A stretch of 64,000 nucleotides of DNA from Emcibacter sp. (GTDB lineage Bacteria > Pseudomonadota > Alphaproteobacteria > Sphingomonadales > Emcibacteraceae), in contig NZ_OY776217.1 in NCBI RefSeq assembly GCF_963675455.1, positions 186,001 through 250,000 of the forward strand, written 5' to 3'. Shown here one piece after another: positions 46,057 to 55,865 of the stretch (positions within the stretch are counted from its first letter, which is position 1; each line of letters begins with the position of its first letter). A program made the translations under genes and the position numbers. The notes below the pieces were generated by a model. That model was not told the origin of the DNA and did not search any database. It was given only the letters and a program-made list of their open reading frames with translations.

Positions 46057-47412
46057 TTATCCTTCCCCGCCGGACGAGACCGAAGCCGGAGTATTGAGGA
46101 TTTCCGCCAGTCTGGCATACCCCTGCTCAAGCGTACTCTGCTCGGATTTTATCTGGGACATAAATTCTTCCAGGGCAGGATGATAGAAAATCGCCTGATC
46201 CACTTCCGCATTGGCGCCCGGACGATAGGCGCCGAGCCGGATCATCTCTTCCATATCATTATAGTCGGCCAGATATTTACGGGCCAGCCGCAGGAGATCA
46301 TTTTCCTCCTGGGAATTGCAGCCCGGCAGGGTCCGGGAAACAGAGCGAAGCACATTCACCGCCGGGAACCTGCCCCGCTCGGCGATGGACCGGTCCAGCA
46401 CGATATGGCCGTCCAGAATGCCGCGCACCGCATCCGACACCGGTTCGTTATGGTCATCCCCTTCAACCAGAACGGTAAACAGCCCGGTTATGGTGCCGCC
46501 CCGGCCTTCTTCACCGGGACCGGCGCGTTCCAGAAGCCGCGGCAGTTCGGAAAATACCGTCGGTGTATAACCTTTGCTGGCCGGCGGCTCTCCCCCGGCG
46601 AGACCAATCTCCCGCTGGGCCATGGCAAAACGGGTTACACTATCCATCAGGGTCAGTACGTCCTGTCCGCGATCACGGAAATATTCACTGATAGTCATGG
46701 TCAGATAAGCGGCCTGTCGCCGCATCAGGGCCGTTTCATCGGAGGTGGCCACCACGACCACACTGCGTTTCAATCCTTCTTCGCCGAGATCATCCTCCAG
46801 GAATTCCTGGACTTCACGCCCCCTTTCCCCGATCAGGCCGATCACGGAAACATTGGAAGCGGCATATCTGGCGAACATGGACAGCAGAACGGATTTTCCC
46901 ACACCCGAGCCGGCAAATATCCCCATCCTTTGCCCCTTGCAGCAGGTCACAAAGGTATTCAGGGAGCGTACCCCGAGATCAATCTTGTCGCCGACCCTCT
47001 TTCTGAGATGCGCCGCCAGCGGCTGGGCCCTGAGAGGATAGGCCTCGGCACCGGCCTGCAGCGGCCCCTTGCCGTCAATCGGTTCTCCCATGGCGTTAAC
47101 CACCCGGCCGAGCCAGGCCTCACTTGGATGCACGAGGGCAACCTCGCCTTCGACAAAAGACTGACAACCGACGCCAACGCCTTCGAGCATCTGATATGGC
47201 ATCAGCAGAGCCCGGTCGGACCTGAAACCCACAACCTCACTTGGAATGACCTTGTTCTGACGGGACAGGATATTGACCCGGGATCCGATGCTGAGCGACC
47301 GTTGCGCCCCGGCAACTTCCACCAGGAGCCCCTGAATGCCCACAACCCTGCCGTAAAACTTCCAGGGCTGAATGCGGTCAATTTCCGTCTTTAATGTATA
47401 CACGCGCTGCAC
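46057..47412 (-). CDS. fliI: Flagellar export ATPase FliI
   Basis: A 451-residue hexameric ATPase of the flagellar type III export apparatus. Walker [12 protein letters not shown] near 165-175, Walker [10 protein letters not shown], and the conserved [10 protein letters not shown] and S-R-T-L-P-G segments. The F1-beta-like fold and length match FliI. Divergent from ctrA; regulator FliH lies in the fliF run. Confidence 0.95.
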   Translation of the reverse strand: MQRVYTLKTEIDRIQPWKFYGRVVGIQGLLVEVAGAQRSLSIGSRVNILSRQNKVIPSEVVGFRSDRALLMPYQMLEGVGVGCQSFVEGEVALVHPSEAWLGRVVNAMGEPIDGKGPLQAGAEAYPLRAQPLAAHLRKRVGDKIDLGVRSLNTFVTCCKGQRMGIFAGSGVGKSVLLSMFARYAASNVSVIGLIGERGREVQEFLEDDLGEEGLKRSVVVVATSDETALMRRQAAYLTMTISEYFRDRGQDVLTLMDSVTRFAMAQREIGLAGGEPPASKGYTPTVFSELPRLLERAGPGEEGRGGTITGLFTVLVEGDDHNEPVSDAVRGILDGHIVLDRSIAERGRFPAVNVLRSVSRTLPGCNSQEENDLLRLARKYLADYNDMEEMIRLGAYRPGANAEVDQAIFYHPALEEFMSQIKSEQSTLEQGYARLAEILNTPASVSSGGEG

Positions 47413-47746
47413 TTACCTATTTAAGAGATTTCACCGGATTATAAGCGATTTTTGCGACGGAACACAGGACATTCTTAATAATAGAAAAAAATTAACGCAA
47501 ATTTTCCGGATCATTACCAATATATACAACTATCAGAATATAATATATTTTTCAATATGTTAGGTAATATTTTTTCCTCTGAATAATTAATCTTGATTAA
47601 TATCTCCTTACGAATAACTCGGAAAAATCTGTTTTGGTTACGATTTGTTAACCAATTCTGTTAAGAATAGTTAATGTGAAGAGGTTAACAGTAAAAAAAA
47701 TTAATGGTTAGCCGGGAAATTGTAACAGACAAAGGGTTTGAAAAAA
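47413..47746. promoter_or_regulatory. TTAA-rich control region between fliI and ctrA
   Basis: No gene in this 334-bp AT-rich gap. TTAA half-sites occur at 47587, 47597, 47648, 47661, 47671, 47685 and 47701. Pairs at 47587/47597 and 47661/47671 are spaced TTAA-N6-TTAA, one base short of the classical CtrA box (N7). Feedback control of ctrA by CtrA is known in Caulobacter. Exact sites and start points cannot be fixed by eye. Confidence 0.45.
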
Positions 47747-48451
47747 ATGCGGGTGCTACTCATAGAAGATGATCCATCAACATCCAAAAGCATCGAACTG
47801 ATGCTCTCAGCAGAAGGCTTTAATATTTACAGTACAGATTTGGGCGAGGAAGGTATCGACCTCGGCAAGCTATATGATTATGATATCATCCTGCTTGACC
47901 TCAACCTGCCCGACATGCACGGCTATGACGTTCTGAAGAAACTGCGCCTTTCCAAAGTCAACACCCCTATCCTGATCCTGTCCGGCATGGCCGAACTGGA
48001 AAACAAGGTCAAGGGCCTGGGCTTCGGCGCTGACGACTATCTGACAAAACCCTTCTACAAGGAAGAGCTGGTGGCCCGCATTCAGGCCATTATCCGCCGG
48101 TCGAAAGGCCATGCGGAATCCATTATCCGGACCGGTAAACTGGCTGTGAACCTGGATACCAAAACTGTTGAAGTTGAAGGCCAGCGCGTTCATCTGACCG
48201 GCAAGGAATATGCCATGCTTGAGCTGCTTTCCCTGCGCAAAGGTACAACCCTGACCAAGGAAATGTTCCTTAACCACCTGTATGGTGGCATGGACGAGCC
48301 GGAACTGAAAATTATTGACGTTTTCATCTGCAAACTGCGCAAGAAACTGGCTGCCATCAGCGGTGAAAACTATATCGAAACAGTCTGGGGACGCGGCTAT
48401 GTCCTGCGCGACCCGAACGAGAGCGATCAGAGCATCGCCGAGGCGAGTTAA
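47747..48451 (+). CDS. ctrA: Cell-cycle response regulator CtrA
   Basis: A 234-residue OmpR-type response regulator and master regulator of the alphaproteobacterial cell cycle and flagellum. It starts M-R-V-L-L-I-E-D-D, the invariant CtrA N-terminus, so I use the ATG at 47747 with AAAGGG about 10 bases upstream instead of the earlier TTG. Phospho-acceptor Asp51 lies in L-L-D-L-N-L-P-D. The winged-helix domain ends V-W-G-R-G-Y-V-L-R. Its phosphotransferase chpT is 6 kb downstream. A clear terminator follows. Confidence 0.96.
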   Translation: MRVLLIEDDPSTSKSIELMLSAEGFNIYSTDLGEEGIDLGKLYDYDIILLDLNLPDMHGYDVLKKLRLSKVNTPILILSGMAELENKVKGLGFGADDYLTKPFYKEELVARIQAIIRRSKGHAESIIRTGKLAVNLDTKTVEVEGQRVHLTGKEYAMLELLSLRKGTTLTKEMFLNHLYGGMDEPELKIIDVFICKLRKKLAAISGENYIETVWGRGYVLRDPNESDQSIAEAS

Positions 48452-48499
48452 GATTATTCCACGAGATCTCCGGTAAATTTAACACGTTTACCAAAACTG

Positions 48500-48535
48500 A
48501 AGGGCCAGCTTCCAGAAGAAGCCGGCCCTTTCTTT
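48500..48535 (+). terminator. Rho-independent terminator after ctrA
   Basis: AAGGGCC-A-GCTTC pairs with GAAGC-C-GGCCCTT, with one internal mismatch and a 5-base loop, followed by TCTTT. Confidence 0.8.
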
Positions 48536-48563
48536 ATGAAATCAATAATTCACCCGGACAAGG

Positions 48564-49400
48564 TCAGCCGACCGCCCGTATGGCGCCACTTTCGGAAGTG
48601 ACATACATTCCCCGGTGCCCCGCGACCGGTTTGAATTTGTCCGTCACACCCAGAACTGTCTCGGCCGCACCGAGGAACAGGGTACCGTCGTCGGCAATCT
48701 GGTTACGCATGCGATCAAGGACTTCCGTCTTGGTGGACTGATCAAAATAGATCAACACGTTGCGGCAGAAAATAATATCAAAACTCCCCAGCAGGGAAAA
48801 ACTTTCCAGCAGGTTAAACGGCCTGTATGAGACCATTTTTCTCAGATCATCGCTCAACTGCCACATTTCTCCCACCTGGGAAAAATATTTGATCAACAAT
48901 TTAATCGGCAACCCTCTTTGCACCTCAAACTGGGAATAAAGTCCGGCTTTCGCCTTGTCCAGAACCTGATTGGAAAGATCGGTACCGACAATCTCAATAT
49001 TCCAGCCCTGAAGCTTTGATTCCATCTCCTTCAGGATCATAGCAATGGAATAGGGCTCCTGCCCGGTCGAGGCCGCCGCACACCAGATCCGGAGACGCCG
49101 TACATTTGCCCGTTTCTCCAGCAATTCAGGCATAACCTTGTCCCGCAGATGATCAAAAGGCGTATTATCACGGAAAAAGAATGACTCATTTGTAGTCATG
49201 GCTTCCGTGATCTCGTTCAACAGATCTTCTTTGCGACGCAGTCTGATTTCATTGATCAGATCGTCCAGGGTCTCCATGCCTTTCTGGCGGGCAATCGGCG
49301 TCAGGCGGCTTTCCAGAAGATACACCTTGTCTTCTGTAAGGACCAGGCCGGATCTTTCCTTAAGGATACCGCTTATGAGCTGAAAATCTTCTGGTCTCAT
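48564..49400 (-). CDS. cheR: Chemotaxis methyltransferase CheR
   Basis: A 278-residue SAM-dependent glutamate methyltransferase for chemoreceptors. An N-terminal helical domain (1-75) precedes the catalytic domain with N-E-S-F-F-F-R-D near 89-96, the SAM site A-A-A-S-T-G-Q-E-P-Y-S near 128-138, and F-D-I-I-F-C-R-N-V-L-I-Y-F. Last gene of cheA-W-Y-B-R; its start overlaps the cheB stop by 4 bp. Confidence 0.95.
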   Translation of the reverse strand: MRPEDFQLISGILKERSGLVLTEDKVYLLESRLTPIARQKGMETLDDLINEIRLRRKEDLLNEITEAMTTNESFFFRDNTPFDHLRDKVMPELLEKRANVRRLRIWCAAASTGQEPYSIAMILKEMESKLQGWNIEIVGTDLSNQVLDKAKAGLYSQFEVQRGLPIKLLIKYFSQVGEMWQLSDDLRKMVSYRPFNLLESFSLLGSFDIIFCRNVLIYFDQSTKTEVLDRMRNQIADDGTLFLGAAETVLGVTDKFKPVAGHRGMYVTSESGAIRAVG

Positions 49401-50554
49401 AGTGCTTCTCCCGTGGTAATATCGATAACTTTCGCCCCAATGTCATCCAGCGGCAACACTGCGCTGCAAAGACCTGCCTGGCTAACCGCCCCCGGCATTC
49501 CCCAGACGATGCTGGTTGCTTCATCCTGTGCGATAATAGTTCCTCCGGCATCCACAATATCCTGAGAGCCTTTAAGACCGTCATGGCCCATGCCGGTCAG
49601 GATAACGCCAAGGACCGCCGAGCCGAAAGTTCCGGCCAGGCTGGCGAACAAAGGATCGACAGCAGGTCGACAGAAATTTACCGGCGGGTCCTGGTTCAGT
49701 CTGATGATCTTTTTCCCGCCTTCATTGACGACAATCATATGATAGTCACCGGGCGCGACATAAACATGCCCGGTATGAATGACATCTCCGTCTTCCGCCT
49801 GTTTGCAGGGCAGACCGGAGGCCCGTGCCAGATGCTCCGCCAGAATATTGGTAAATGCTGGCGGCATATGCTGGGTAATCAGAATCGGCAGCCTGAGCTC
49901 ATCCTTCACGGAATTCAGGAATTTCAGAAGCGCCTGGGGCCCTCCTGTCGAGCTTCCGACACCAATGATTCTGGGCAGCGTGGAGGACATTTTGCGTTTT
50001 GCGATTGCGCCCCGACTGGACACCTGCGGTAATATATCTTCGTTCAGGCTGCTTGATTTTCCCGCCTTGTATACCTTGCCGCCTTTTTGCAGCCGGCGGG
50101 CCGCAGCCAGATTAACCACTTTTCCGACCAGTTCCTGCTGGAAACTCAGGGATGTGGTAACTTCGCGGGTGCTTTCCGGTTTTGAAACATAGTCAGCGGC
50201 TCCCATGGACAGGGCGCGCATACTTATCTCTGCATTGCGTTTTGTAAGAGTTGAGGACATCAGAACCTGTATTTCAGAACTGTGCTCAAGGATTTTCGGC
50301 AAGGCTGTCAATCCATCCATGACAGGCATCTCGATATCCAGGACCACGATTTCAGGATCGGCGGCGGCCAGATTTTTCAGAGCCATCTCCCCGTTGCTGG
50401 CTGTGGCCACTACCTCGACGGCCGGGTCATCCCCGAGCCACTTGGCGATAAGTCCCCTGACTACAGCAGAATCATCAACCACCATCACGCGATATGGACC
50501 GGTTCTGCCAATATTACCCCTTTGGACATCTTTACTTAAGACAGGTGAACTCAC
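49397..50554 (-). CDS. cheB: Chemotaxis methylesterase CheB
   Basis: A 385-residue two-domain protein. The receiver domain (about 20-140) has D-D-S near 27-29 and the phospho-Asp in V-L-D-I-E-M-P. The methylesterase domain has the triad Ser in G-S-S-T-G-G-P, His in Q-H-M-P-P-A-F and Asp in G-M-G-H-D-G. The first 20 residues may be an over-long start. Overlaps cheR by 4 bp. Confidence 0.95.
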   Translation of the reverse strand: MSSPVLSKDVQRGNIGRTGPYRVMVVDDSAVVRGLIAKWLGDDPAVEVVATASNGEMALKNLAAADPEIVVLDIEMPVMDGLTALPKILEHSSEIQVLMSSTLTKRNAEISMRALSMGAADYVSKPESTREVTTSLSFQQELVGKVVNLAAARRLQKGGKVYKAGKSSSLNEDILPQVSSRGAIAKRKMSSTLPRIIGVGSSTGGPQALLKFLNSVKDELRLPILITQHMPPAFTNILAEHLARASGLPCKQAEDGDVIHTGHVYVAPGDYHMIVVNEGGKKIIRLNQDPPVNFCRPAVDPLFASLAGTFGSAVLGVILTGMGHDGLKGSQDIVDAGGTIIAQDEATSIVWGMPGAVSQAGLCSAVLPLDDIGAKVIDITTGEAL

Positions 50555-50569
50555 TGTATGGACTTCCTA

Positions 50570-50935
50570 TTAAATTAAACCTACCTGGGAAAATTTTGAT
50601 TCAATAATTTCACGGTCAAAGGGTTTCATAATATATTCGTCGGCGCCGGCGGAAATTGCGGCGCTGATGTGACTCATATCATTCTCGGTCGTACAGAAAA
50701 CGACAACAGGTCCGTCACCACCATCGGTACTTCTGAGAGCCTTCAGATAATCAAGACCATTCATGACCGGCATATTCCAGTCCAGCAGAACCACATCCGG
50801 CATGGATCGTTTGCAAGCGTCAAGCGCGTCCTGTCCATCTACGGCTTCGACCACTTCAAAGCTGAGTTCTTCCAGAATTCTCCTTGCGACTTTTCTGATG
50901 ACTTTTGAATCATCGACTACAAGACAGGATTTCAT
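50570..50935 (-). CDS. cheY: Chemotaxis response regulator CheY
   Basis: A 121-residue single-domain receiver. Acidic pocket V-V-D-D-S at 6-10, phospho-Asp in L-L-D-W-N-M-P (Asp52), Thr in F-C-T-T and Lys in M-K-P-F. Length and operon position fit CheY, which binds the motor switch (FliN/FliM) after phosphorylation by CheA. Confidence 0.93.
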   Translation of the reverse strand: MKSCLVVDDSKVIRKVARRILEELSFEVVEAVDGQDALDACKRSMPDVVLLDWNMPVMNGLDYLKALRSTDGGDGPVVVFCTTENDMSHISAAISAGADEYIMKPFDREIIESKFSQVGLI

Positions 50936-50978
50936 TTTTTTATTCTCCAGACTCTTTTAAATATTTGATCTGCTGCCA

Positions 50979-51437
50979 TTATGCTGCGACAGCTTGATCG
51001 GCCCCATAATTTAATAATTTTTCTACATCCAGAATAACGAGAAGTTCTTTCTCCAGGCGGTAAATCCCGCCGGATACTTCCTGCCAACAGGCATCCAGTG
51101 TCACCGGATTGCGTTCATAGGATTCTTCCGGCAGTGAAAGCACATCCCCGATATTGTCGATCAGAAGGCTGTATGGTTCGCCTACATATTCAACAACGAC
51201 ACTCATTTTCTGGCAATCATCGCCGACTTCCGGCAGTCCCAGGCGTTTGCGCAGGTTAATTGCCGTTACAATCCGTCCCCGCAGGTTCAGCACACCGGCC
51301 ACAGAACTTGGTGCCAGGGGAATCCTGGTGATCTTCTGGGAAGACAATACATCATGAACGGTGAGAACCGGAATGCCGCACAATTGTCCGGCAAGACGAA
51401 TGGTTACAAAATCATTGTTATTTACACTGCTGGTCAT
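50979..51437 (-). CDS. cheW: Chemotaxis coupling protein CheW
   Basis: A 152-residue adaptor joining receptors to CheA. The fold is recognised by F-V-T-I-R-L-A-G-Q-L-C-G-I-P-V, then I-P-L-A-P-S-S-V-A-G-V-L-N-L-R-G-R-I and V-E-Y-V-G-E-P-Y-S-L-L-I-D. Lies 11 bp downstream of cheA. Confidence 0.94.
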   Translation of the reverse strand: MTSSVNNNDFVTIRLAGQLCGIPVLTVHDVLSSQKITRIPLAPSSVAGVLNLRGRIVTAINLRKRLGLPEVGDDCQKMSVVVEYVGEPYSLLIDNIGDVLSLPEESYERNPVTLDACWQEVSGGIYRLEKELLVILDVEKLLNYGADQAVAA

Positions 51438-51448
51438 GACTAATACTC

Positions 51449-54172
51449 CTAGGCTGCTGTCATCTTGTTACCGATCTGCTGGGTAATGGTTTCCAGCAGC
51501 ATGTCACGGTCCAGTTTTGTCACATAGTCGTTGAAACCGACCTCACGTCCACGCTCAAAATCCTGAGGTGTCGAGCGGGAGGACAACGCCACCAGCGGAA
51601 TATCCTGCCATGCACCGTCCTTGCGGACTTTCTCGGCAAAGGAGAAACCGTCGATCTCAGGCATTTCGATGTCGCTGATGATCACATCATACTGGCGTCC
51701 CTTGTCGCGCAGGGCGAGGGCCTCGGCAGCTGTGCTGACCGCAGTGATGTTGTAACCGGCTGCGCTGAGCAGCGGACGGATCATGTTGAGAAAGAACGGG
51801 CTGTCGTCCACGAGCAGGATGTGCTGACGATCTTTTGTCTTGTCGGCATTCCCGGTTCCATGGACCTTACCGAAGGCCTTTTCAATATAATGGGCCACAT
51901 CGATAACTTCTGTCGCCTTGCCATTGATCACGGCTGTGCCGATCTGGCCTTCCACCTTGGAGGACAGTTCCACCTCAATGCGATCTTCCAGAATATCGAC
52001 AATCTCGTCCACCATCAGACCCATGGTCCGGTCACCGTCGGCAAAAACCAGAACCGGCTGGCGACCGCTTTCGCGGATCTGAACATTTTCAGACGGCTTG
52101 ATCAGCGGCATAAGCTGACCGCGATACTGCACAACCGGCTTGCCGTCAGAGGTTTCAATATTCTCGGCGTCAACCTCTTCAAGGCGGGCGACCAGCGACA
52201 GCGGTACTGCGCGCTGAGCCTTGTCACCGGCCCGGAACAGAAGGATGGCTTCTTTTTCGTTAAAGACGTTGGCAATTGCCATGTTTTCATCCTCGGCAAC
52301 TTCACTGTCAGACAGGTCGGAAAGTGCGTCACCTGTTTCAGAAGCAATGCCGTTCGGATCAAGGATCATGATCACACTACCGTCGCCCAGAATGGTGTTT
52401 CCTGAGTAAATATTCAGATCACGCAGAATTGGCGCCACCGGTTTCACCACGATTTCTTCCGTGTCGAAGACCTGGTCAACGACAATACCAAAGGTAAAGG
52501 CGCCAACCTGGGTGATGACAATAAAGTCTTCTTTTCTTTCAACTTCTTCTTCGCCGTCCTGTCCGCCAAAGCCGAGGATTTTCTCAAGATAAACAAGCGG
52601 CAGAAGACGGTCACGCAGTCGCAGAACAGGTGTTTCGTTAATATATTCAATTCGATGCTCGGAATCGTCAGAGGTGCGGACAAGTTCCAGAACACTGATC
52701 TGCGGAATGGCAAAACGCTCTTCGCGGGATTTGACAATCAGGGCGGATACGATAGCCAGGGTCAGCGGAATCTTGATGGAGAAGCTGGTGCCCTTGCCCT
52801 CGATGGATTTCAGGTCGATGGTGCCGCCGATTTTCTCGATATTGCTGCGTACTACATCCATACCGACGCCACGTCCGGAAACGCTGGTCACTTTTTCAGC
52901 TGTTGAGAAACCGGCGTGGAAAATAAACTTCTGAATCTGCTGATCGGACATTTCCGCCAGTTCGGCTTCTGTTGCCAGCTCGTTCTTCAGGGCCTTTGCC
53001 TTCAGTTTTTCAACAGGCAGGCCAGCGCCGTCATCAGTGATGTCGATGATGATATGGCCGCCTTCATGGAAAGCGTTCAGGCGAATTGTACCGGTTTGCT
53101 TCTTGCCTTTTGCCTTACGGTCGGCAGGCATTTCGATACCATGGTCGGCAGAGTTTCTGACCATATGGGTCAGCGGATCCTTGATCAGCTCAAGAACCTG
53201 ACGGTCCAGTTCAGTGTCGGCCCCGAGCATCTGCAGGTCGATTTTCTTGCCAAGTTCCACCTGCAGGTCGCGAATGATGCGCGGCAATTTGGCCCAGGCG
53301 TTCCCGATCGGCTGCATGCGGGTTTTCATAACCCCTTCCTGCAGTTCGGTAGTACACTGGCTCAGACGCTGCAGCGGAATGGAAAATTCTGAATCCCCGT
53401 AGCGACGCAGGATCTGCATCAGCTGGTTACGGGTCAATACCAGCTCGCTGACCATATTCATCAGGTCTTCAAGCAGCTGGACGTTTACACGAATGCTCTG
53501 GTTCGCAACACTGGGTTCGTTGCCGGTCTTGCCTTTGGCAGCCGCCACTTCCTTGACTTCTTCCTGTTCCGGAACATCAGCTTCTGCTTCAGCCGATACC
53601 GGCTCCTCAGCCTGGGGCTCTTCTTCCGGCTCGATATCGTCCGGTCCGGGCGCCGCATTGAAGGCAGCTTCCAGTTCTTCCAGCGAAACTTCACCCGGCA
53701 CCTTGCCGACGCTGGAAACGATTTCACGCTCCACAAACTCGGGTTCGGGTTCCGGTTCGGCCTTGACAACAGGAGCCGGCGCAGCAGGTGCCGCCTCACC
53801 GGAGGCCATTGCGTTCAGTTTTCCGATGATCTCGCTATCGTCCCCTGAAGGTTCCTCTTCCGTCGCTTCAAGCCCGGCGAGGATTTCCTTGATCCGGTCG
53901 AGAGACGCCAGAATGAGGGTCACCGCATCCGGTGTCACCACCAGTTCGCCGTCCCTGAATTTTCCAAGCACATTCTCGGCTGCATGGGCAACCGATTCAA
54001 GCCGCGGCAGGCCCAGAAAACCACAGGTACCTTTAATAGTGTGCACAAGCCGGAAAATATTATCCAGAACCGATTTATTGTTGGGGTCCTGCTCGAGGGT
54101 GACCAGTTCGACATCCACAACATCAATGCTTTCTGCTGTTTCCGTCAGAAACTCGTTTAACAGATCATCCAT
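51449..54172 (-). CDS. cheA: Chemotaxis histidine kinase CheA with two CheW-like domains and a C-terminal receiver
   Basis: A 907-residue hybrid kinase. The Hpt domain holds His44 (R-L-V-H-T-I-K-G). A long acidic, proline-rich linker (about 125-225) replaces a clear CheY-binding P2 domain. Dimerisation and HATPase domains follow (H-M-V-R-N-S-A-D-H-G-I-E, then G-R-G-V-G-M-D-V-V). Two CheW-like regions (about 485-620 and 640-770) come before a receiver (L-V-D-D-S, S-D-I-E-M-P). The doubled CheW part and fused receiver differ from the short E. coli CheA. First gene of the operon. Confidence 0.93.
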   Translation of the reverse strand: MDDLLNEFLTETAESIDVVDVELVTLEQDPNNKSVLDNIFRLVHTIKGTCGFLGLPRLESVAHAAENVLGKFRDGELVVTPDAVTLILASLDRIKEILAGLEATEEEPSGDDSEIIGKLNAMASGEAAPAAPAPVVKAEPEPEPEFVEREIVSSVGKVPGEVSLEELEAAFNAAPGPDDIEPEEEPQAEEPVSAEAEADVPEQEEVKEVAAAKGKTGNEPSVANQSIRVNVQLLEDLMNMVSELVLTRNQLMQILRRYGDSEFSIPLQRLSQCTTELQEGVMKTRMQPIGNAWAKLPRIIRDLQVELGKKIDLQMLGADTELDRQVLELIKDPLTHMVRNSADHGIEMPADRKAKGKKQTGTIRLNAFHEGGHIIIDITDDGAGLPVEKLKAKALKNELATEAELAEMSDQQIQKFIFHAGFSTAEKVTSVSGRGVGMDVVRSNIEKIGGTIDLKSIEGKGTSFSIKIPLTLAIVSALIVKSREERFAIPQISVLELVRTSDDSEHRIEYINETPVLRLRDRLLPLVYLEKILGFGGQDGEEEVERKEDFIVITQVGAFTFGIVVDQVFDTEEIVVKPVAPILRDLNIYSGNTILGDGSVIMILDPNGIASETGDALSDLSDSEVAEDENMAIANVFNEKEAILLFRAGDKAQRAVPLSLVARLEEVDAENIETSDGKPVVQYRGQLMPLIKPSENVQIRESGRQPVLVFADGDRTMGLMVDEIVDILEDRIEVELSSKVEGQIGTAVINGKATEVIDVAHYIEKAFGKVHGTGNADKTKDRQHILLVDDSPFFLNMIRPLLSAAGYNITAVSTAAEALALRDKGRQYDVIISDIEMPEIDGFSFAEKVRKDGAWQDIPLVALSSRSTPQDFERGREVGFNDYVTKLDRDMLLETITQQIGNKMTAA

Positions 54173-54322
54173 ACTCTCAACCTTCTTCCTTGGGGATAAA
54201 GATACTTTTAGTTTCCACTAAGATGAGAGAAATTGGTTAAAAAGCTGTAAAGTCTTCTGGCTTTTATGGAAGTATTTGATCTTTTACTGAATTAATGAAG
54301 GATAACTGCGGGGTGACCGCGC

Positions 54323-54961
54323 CTAGCGGTTCACCGGATATGAGGCAGAAAGAGAAAAACTCTGTTCATTATGTGAGGTTTTGCTGATATTTGCCCCGAT
54401 TTTTTTCGCCACATTCCTCGCCAGAAAGGCCGGCGCGGTTTTTGGTTCGATGTCCTGATCATCAACATCTTCCAGTAGCGCATCATTGATCTTGTCCTGG
54501 AAAATCACCTTGTCACCGGTCACTGTAATGTTGATCAGAATGCTTTCGGTCAGATCCTCGATTTCGACCGTCATCTGGCCGCCGCGGATCAGACTCTCCC
54601 CGGCCAGCAGCACCATATTCAGCATCAGTTTGATGGCGTCCTTGTTCATGACACCCACCTGGGACTTCCAGTCGACCTCAACTTTTGACGCCGCAAACAA
54701 AGCCCGGGCGGCCTTTTTCGCCTCATCCAGAGGCACTTTCTCGCCAAATCCGCCGGCCGCGCCAAAGGCAAGCCTGAAAAACTGCAGGCGGTTGGAGGTC
54801 TGGGAGGCACTCTGGTCCAGAAGCTTGAGAACTTCGGTCCGCATCATCTCGTCATCTTCATCCGCCAGTATTTCAATGCCGTTGGCAATGGCGCCCACCG
54901 GGCTGATCAGGTCATGGCAAAGTCTTGAACAAAGCAGGGCGGCGAATTCGATGTCTTTCAT
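54323..54961 (-). CDS. chpT: Histidine phosphotransferase ChpT
   Basis: A 212-residue phosphotransferase that passes phosphate from CckA to CtrA and CpdR in alphaproteobacteria. The phospho-accepting helix is L-C-S-R-L-C-H-D-L-I-S-P-V-G-A-I (His17). The C-terminal part is a degenerate HATPase-like domain without clear ATP-binding motifs. About 150 bp upstream of cheA on the same strand. cckA is not in the window. Confidence 0.92.
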   Translation of the reverse strand: MKDIEFAALLCSRLCHDLISPVGAIANGIEILADEDDEMMRTEVLKLLDQSASQTSNRLQFFRLAFGAAGGFGEKVPLDEAKKAARALFAASKVEVDWKSQVGVMNKDAIKLMLNMVLLAGESLIRGGQMTVEIEDLTESILINITVTGDKVIFQDKINDALLEDVDDQDIEPKTAPAFLARNVAKKIGANISKTSHNEQSFSLSASYPVNR

Positions 54962-55067
54962 GTGTACGGTTTTCTCTCAAGATAGGTGACAGCCGAAATT
55001 ACGACCATATAATGGGACCTAAATTAACGATATTCAACAATCGCAGTAAAGAAGAAAGTTTCAATTT

Positions 55068-55865
55068 ATGACCGACCAGCCTGTTGATTTTCAAAAACTT
55101 GCAGATGTGCTTGTGCCCACCGCCATCCGGGCCGGGCAAAAAATCATGGAGATTTACGCCCAGGATTTCGAAGTGGTTTTCAAGGACGATACGTCACCGG
55201 TCACGGTCGCCGATGAAGCAGCGGAAAAAATCATTCTGGCGGATCTGGCTCCCCTCACCCCGGAAATCCCTGTGGTCGCTGAGGAAAGTGCCGCCGCCGG
55301 AAACATTCCCGATGTCGACAATCGGTTCTGGCTGGTCGATCCGCTGGACGGCACCAAGGAATTTATCAAAAAGGGATCGGACTTTACGGTCAACATCGCC
55401 CTGGTGGAAAACCGCCTGCCGGTGTTCGGCATTGTCTATGCCCCGGCACTGGGCAAGCTCTATCTGGCCAAATCGGCAGGCGAAGCCCTGATCATGGATG
55501 TGAGCGATGACGGCGTGACGTCAAATGCAACCCCGATCACCGTGCGCGATGTGCCCGAGGACGGTATTGTCGGTGTCGCCAGCAAGTCCCACCGGGACGA
55601 CGCGACCAACGATTTTCTCGACAGATACGGCATCACGGATACCAAATCCATCGGCAGTTCGCTGAAATTCTGCCTTGTGGCCAGCGCCGAGGCGGATATC
55701 TACCCCCGTTTCGGCCCGACCATGGAATGGGATACCGGCGCCGGTCATGCGGTGCTGCGGGCGGCCGGCGGCGATGTGGTCAATCCGGACGGCTCCCCGT
55801 TCCTCTATGGCAAGGTTGACTTCCGCAACGGCCCGTTCATCGCCAACGGCAAGGTGGAACTATAA
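55068..55865 (+). CDS. cysQ: 3'(2'),5'-bisphosphate nucleotidase CysQ
   Basis: A 265-residue inositol-monophosphatase-fold enzyme that removes phosphate from PAP, the by-product of sulfate assimilation. Motifs: D-D-T-S-P-V-T-V-A-D (about 45-54), E-E-S, the metal site W-L-V-D-P-L-D-G-T-K-E-F, and the late W-D-T-G-A-G-H-A. Ends convergent with the LysE gene, overlapping by 6 bp. Confidence 0.88.
   Translation: MTDQPVDFQKLADVLVPTAIRAGQKIMEIYAQDFEVVFKDDTSPVTVADEAAEKIILADLAPLTPEIPVVAEESAAAGNIPDVDNRFWLVDPLDGTKEFIKKGSDFTVNIALVENRLPVFGIVYAPALGKLYLAKSAGEALIMDVSDDGVTSNATPITVRDVPEDGIVGVASKSHRDDATNDFLDRYGITDTKSIGSSLKFCLVASAEADIYPRFGPTMEWDTGAGHAVLRAAGGDVVNPDGSPFLYGKVDFRNGPFIANGKVEL

Noticed and set aside
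46180..47394. 404-residue rightward ORF over fliI
   Set aside because: Antisense shadow of the highly conserved fliI gene with codon bias opposite to real genes.
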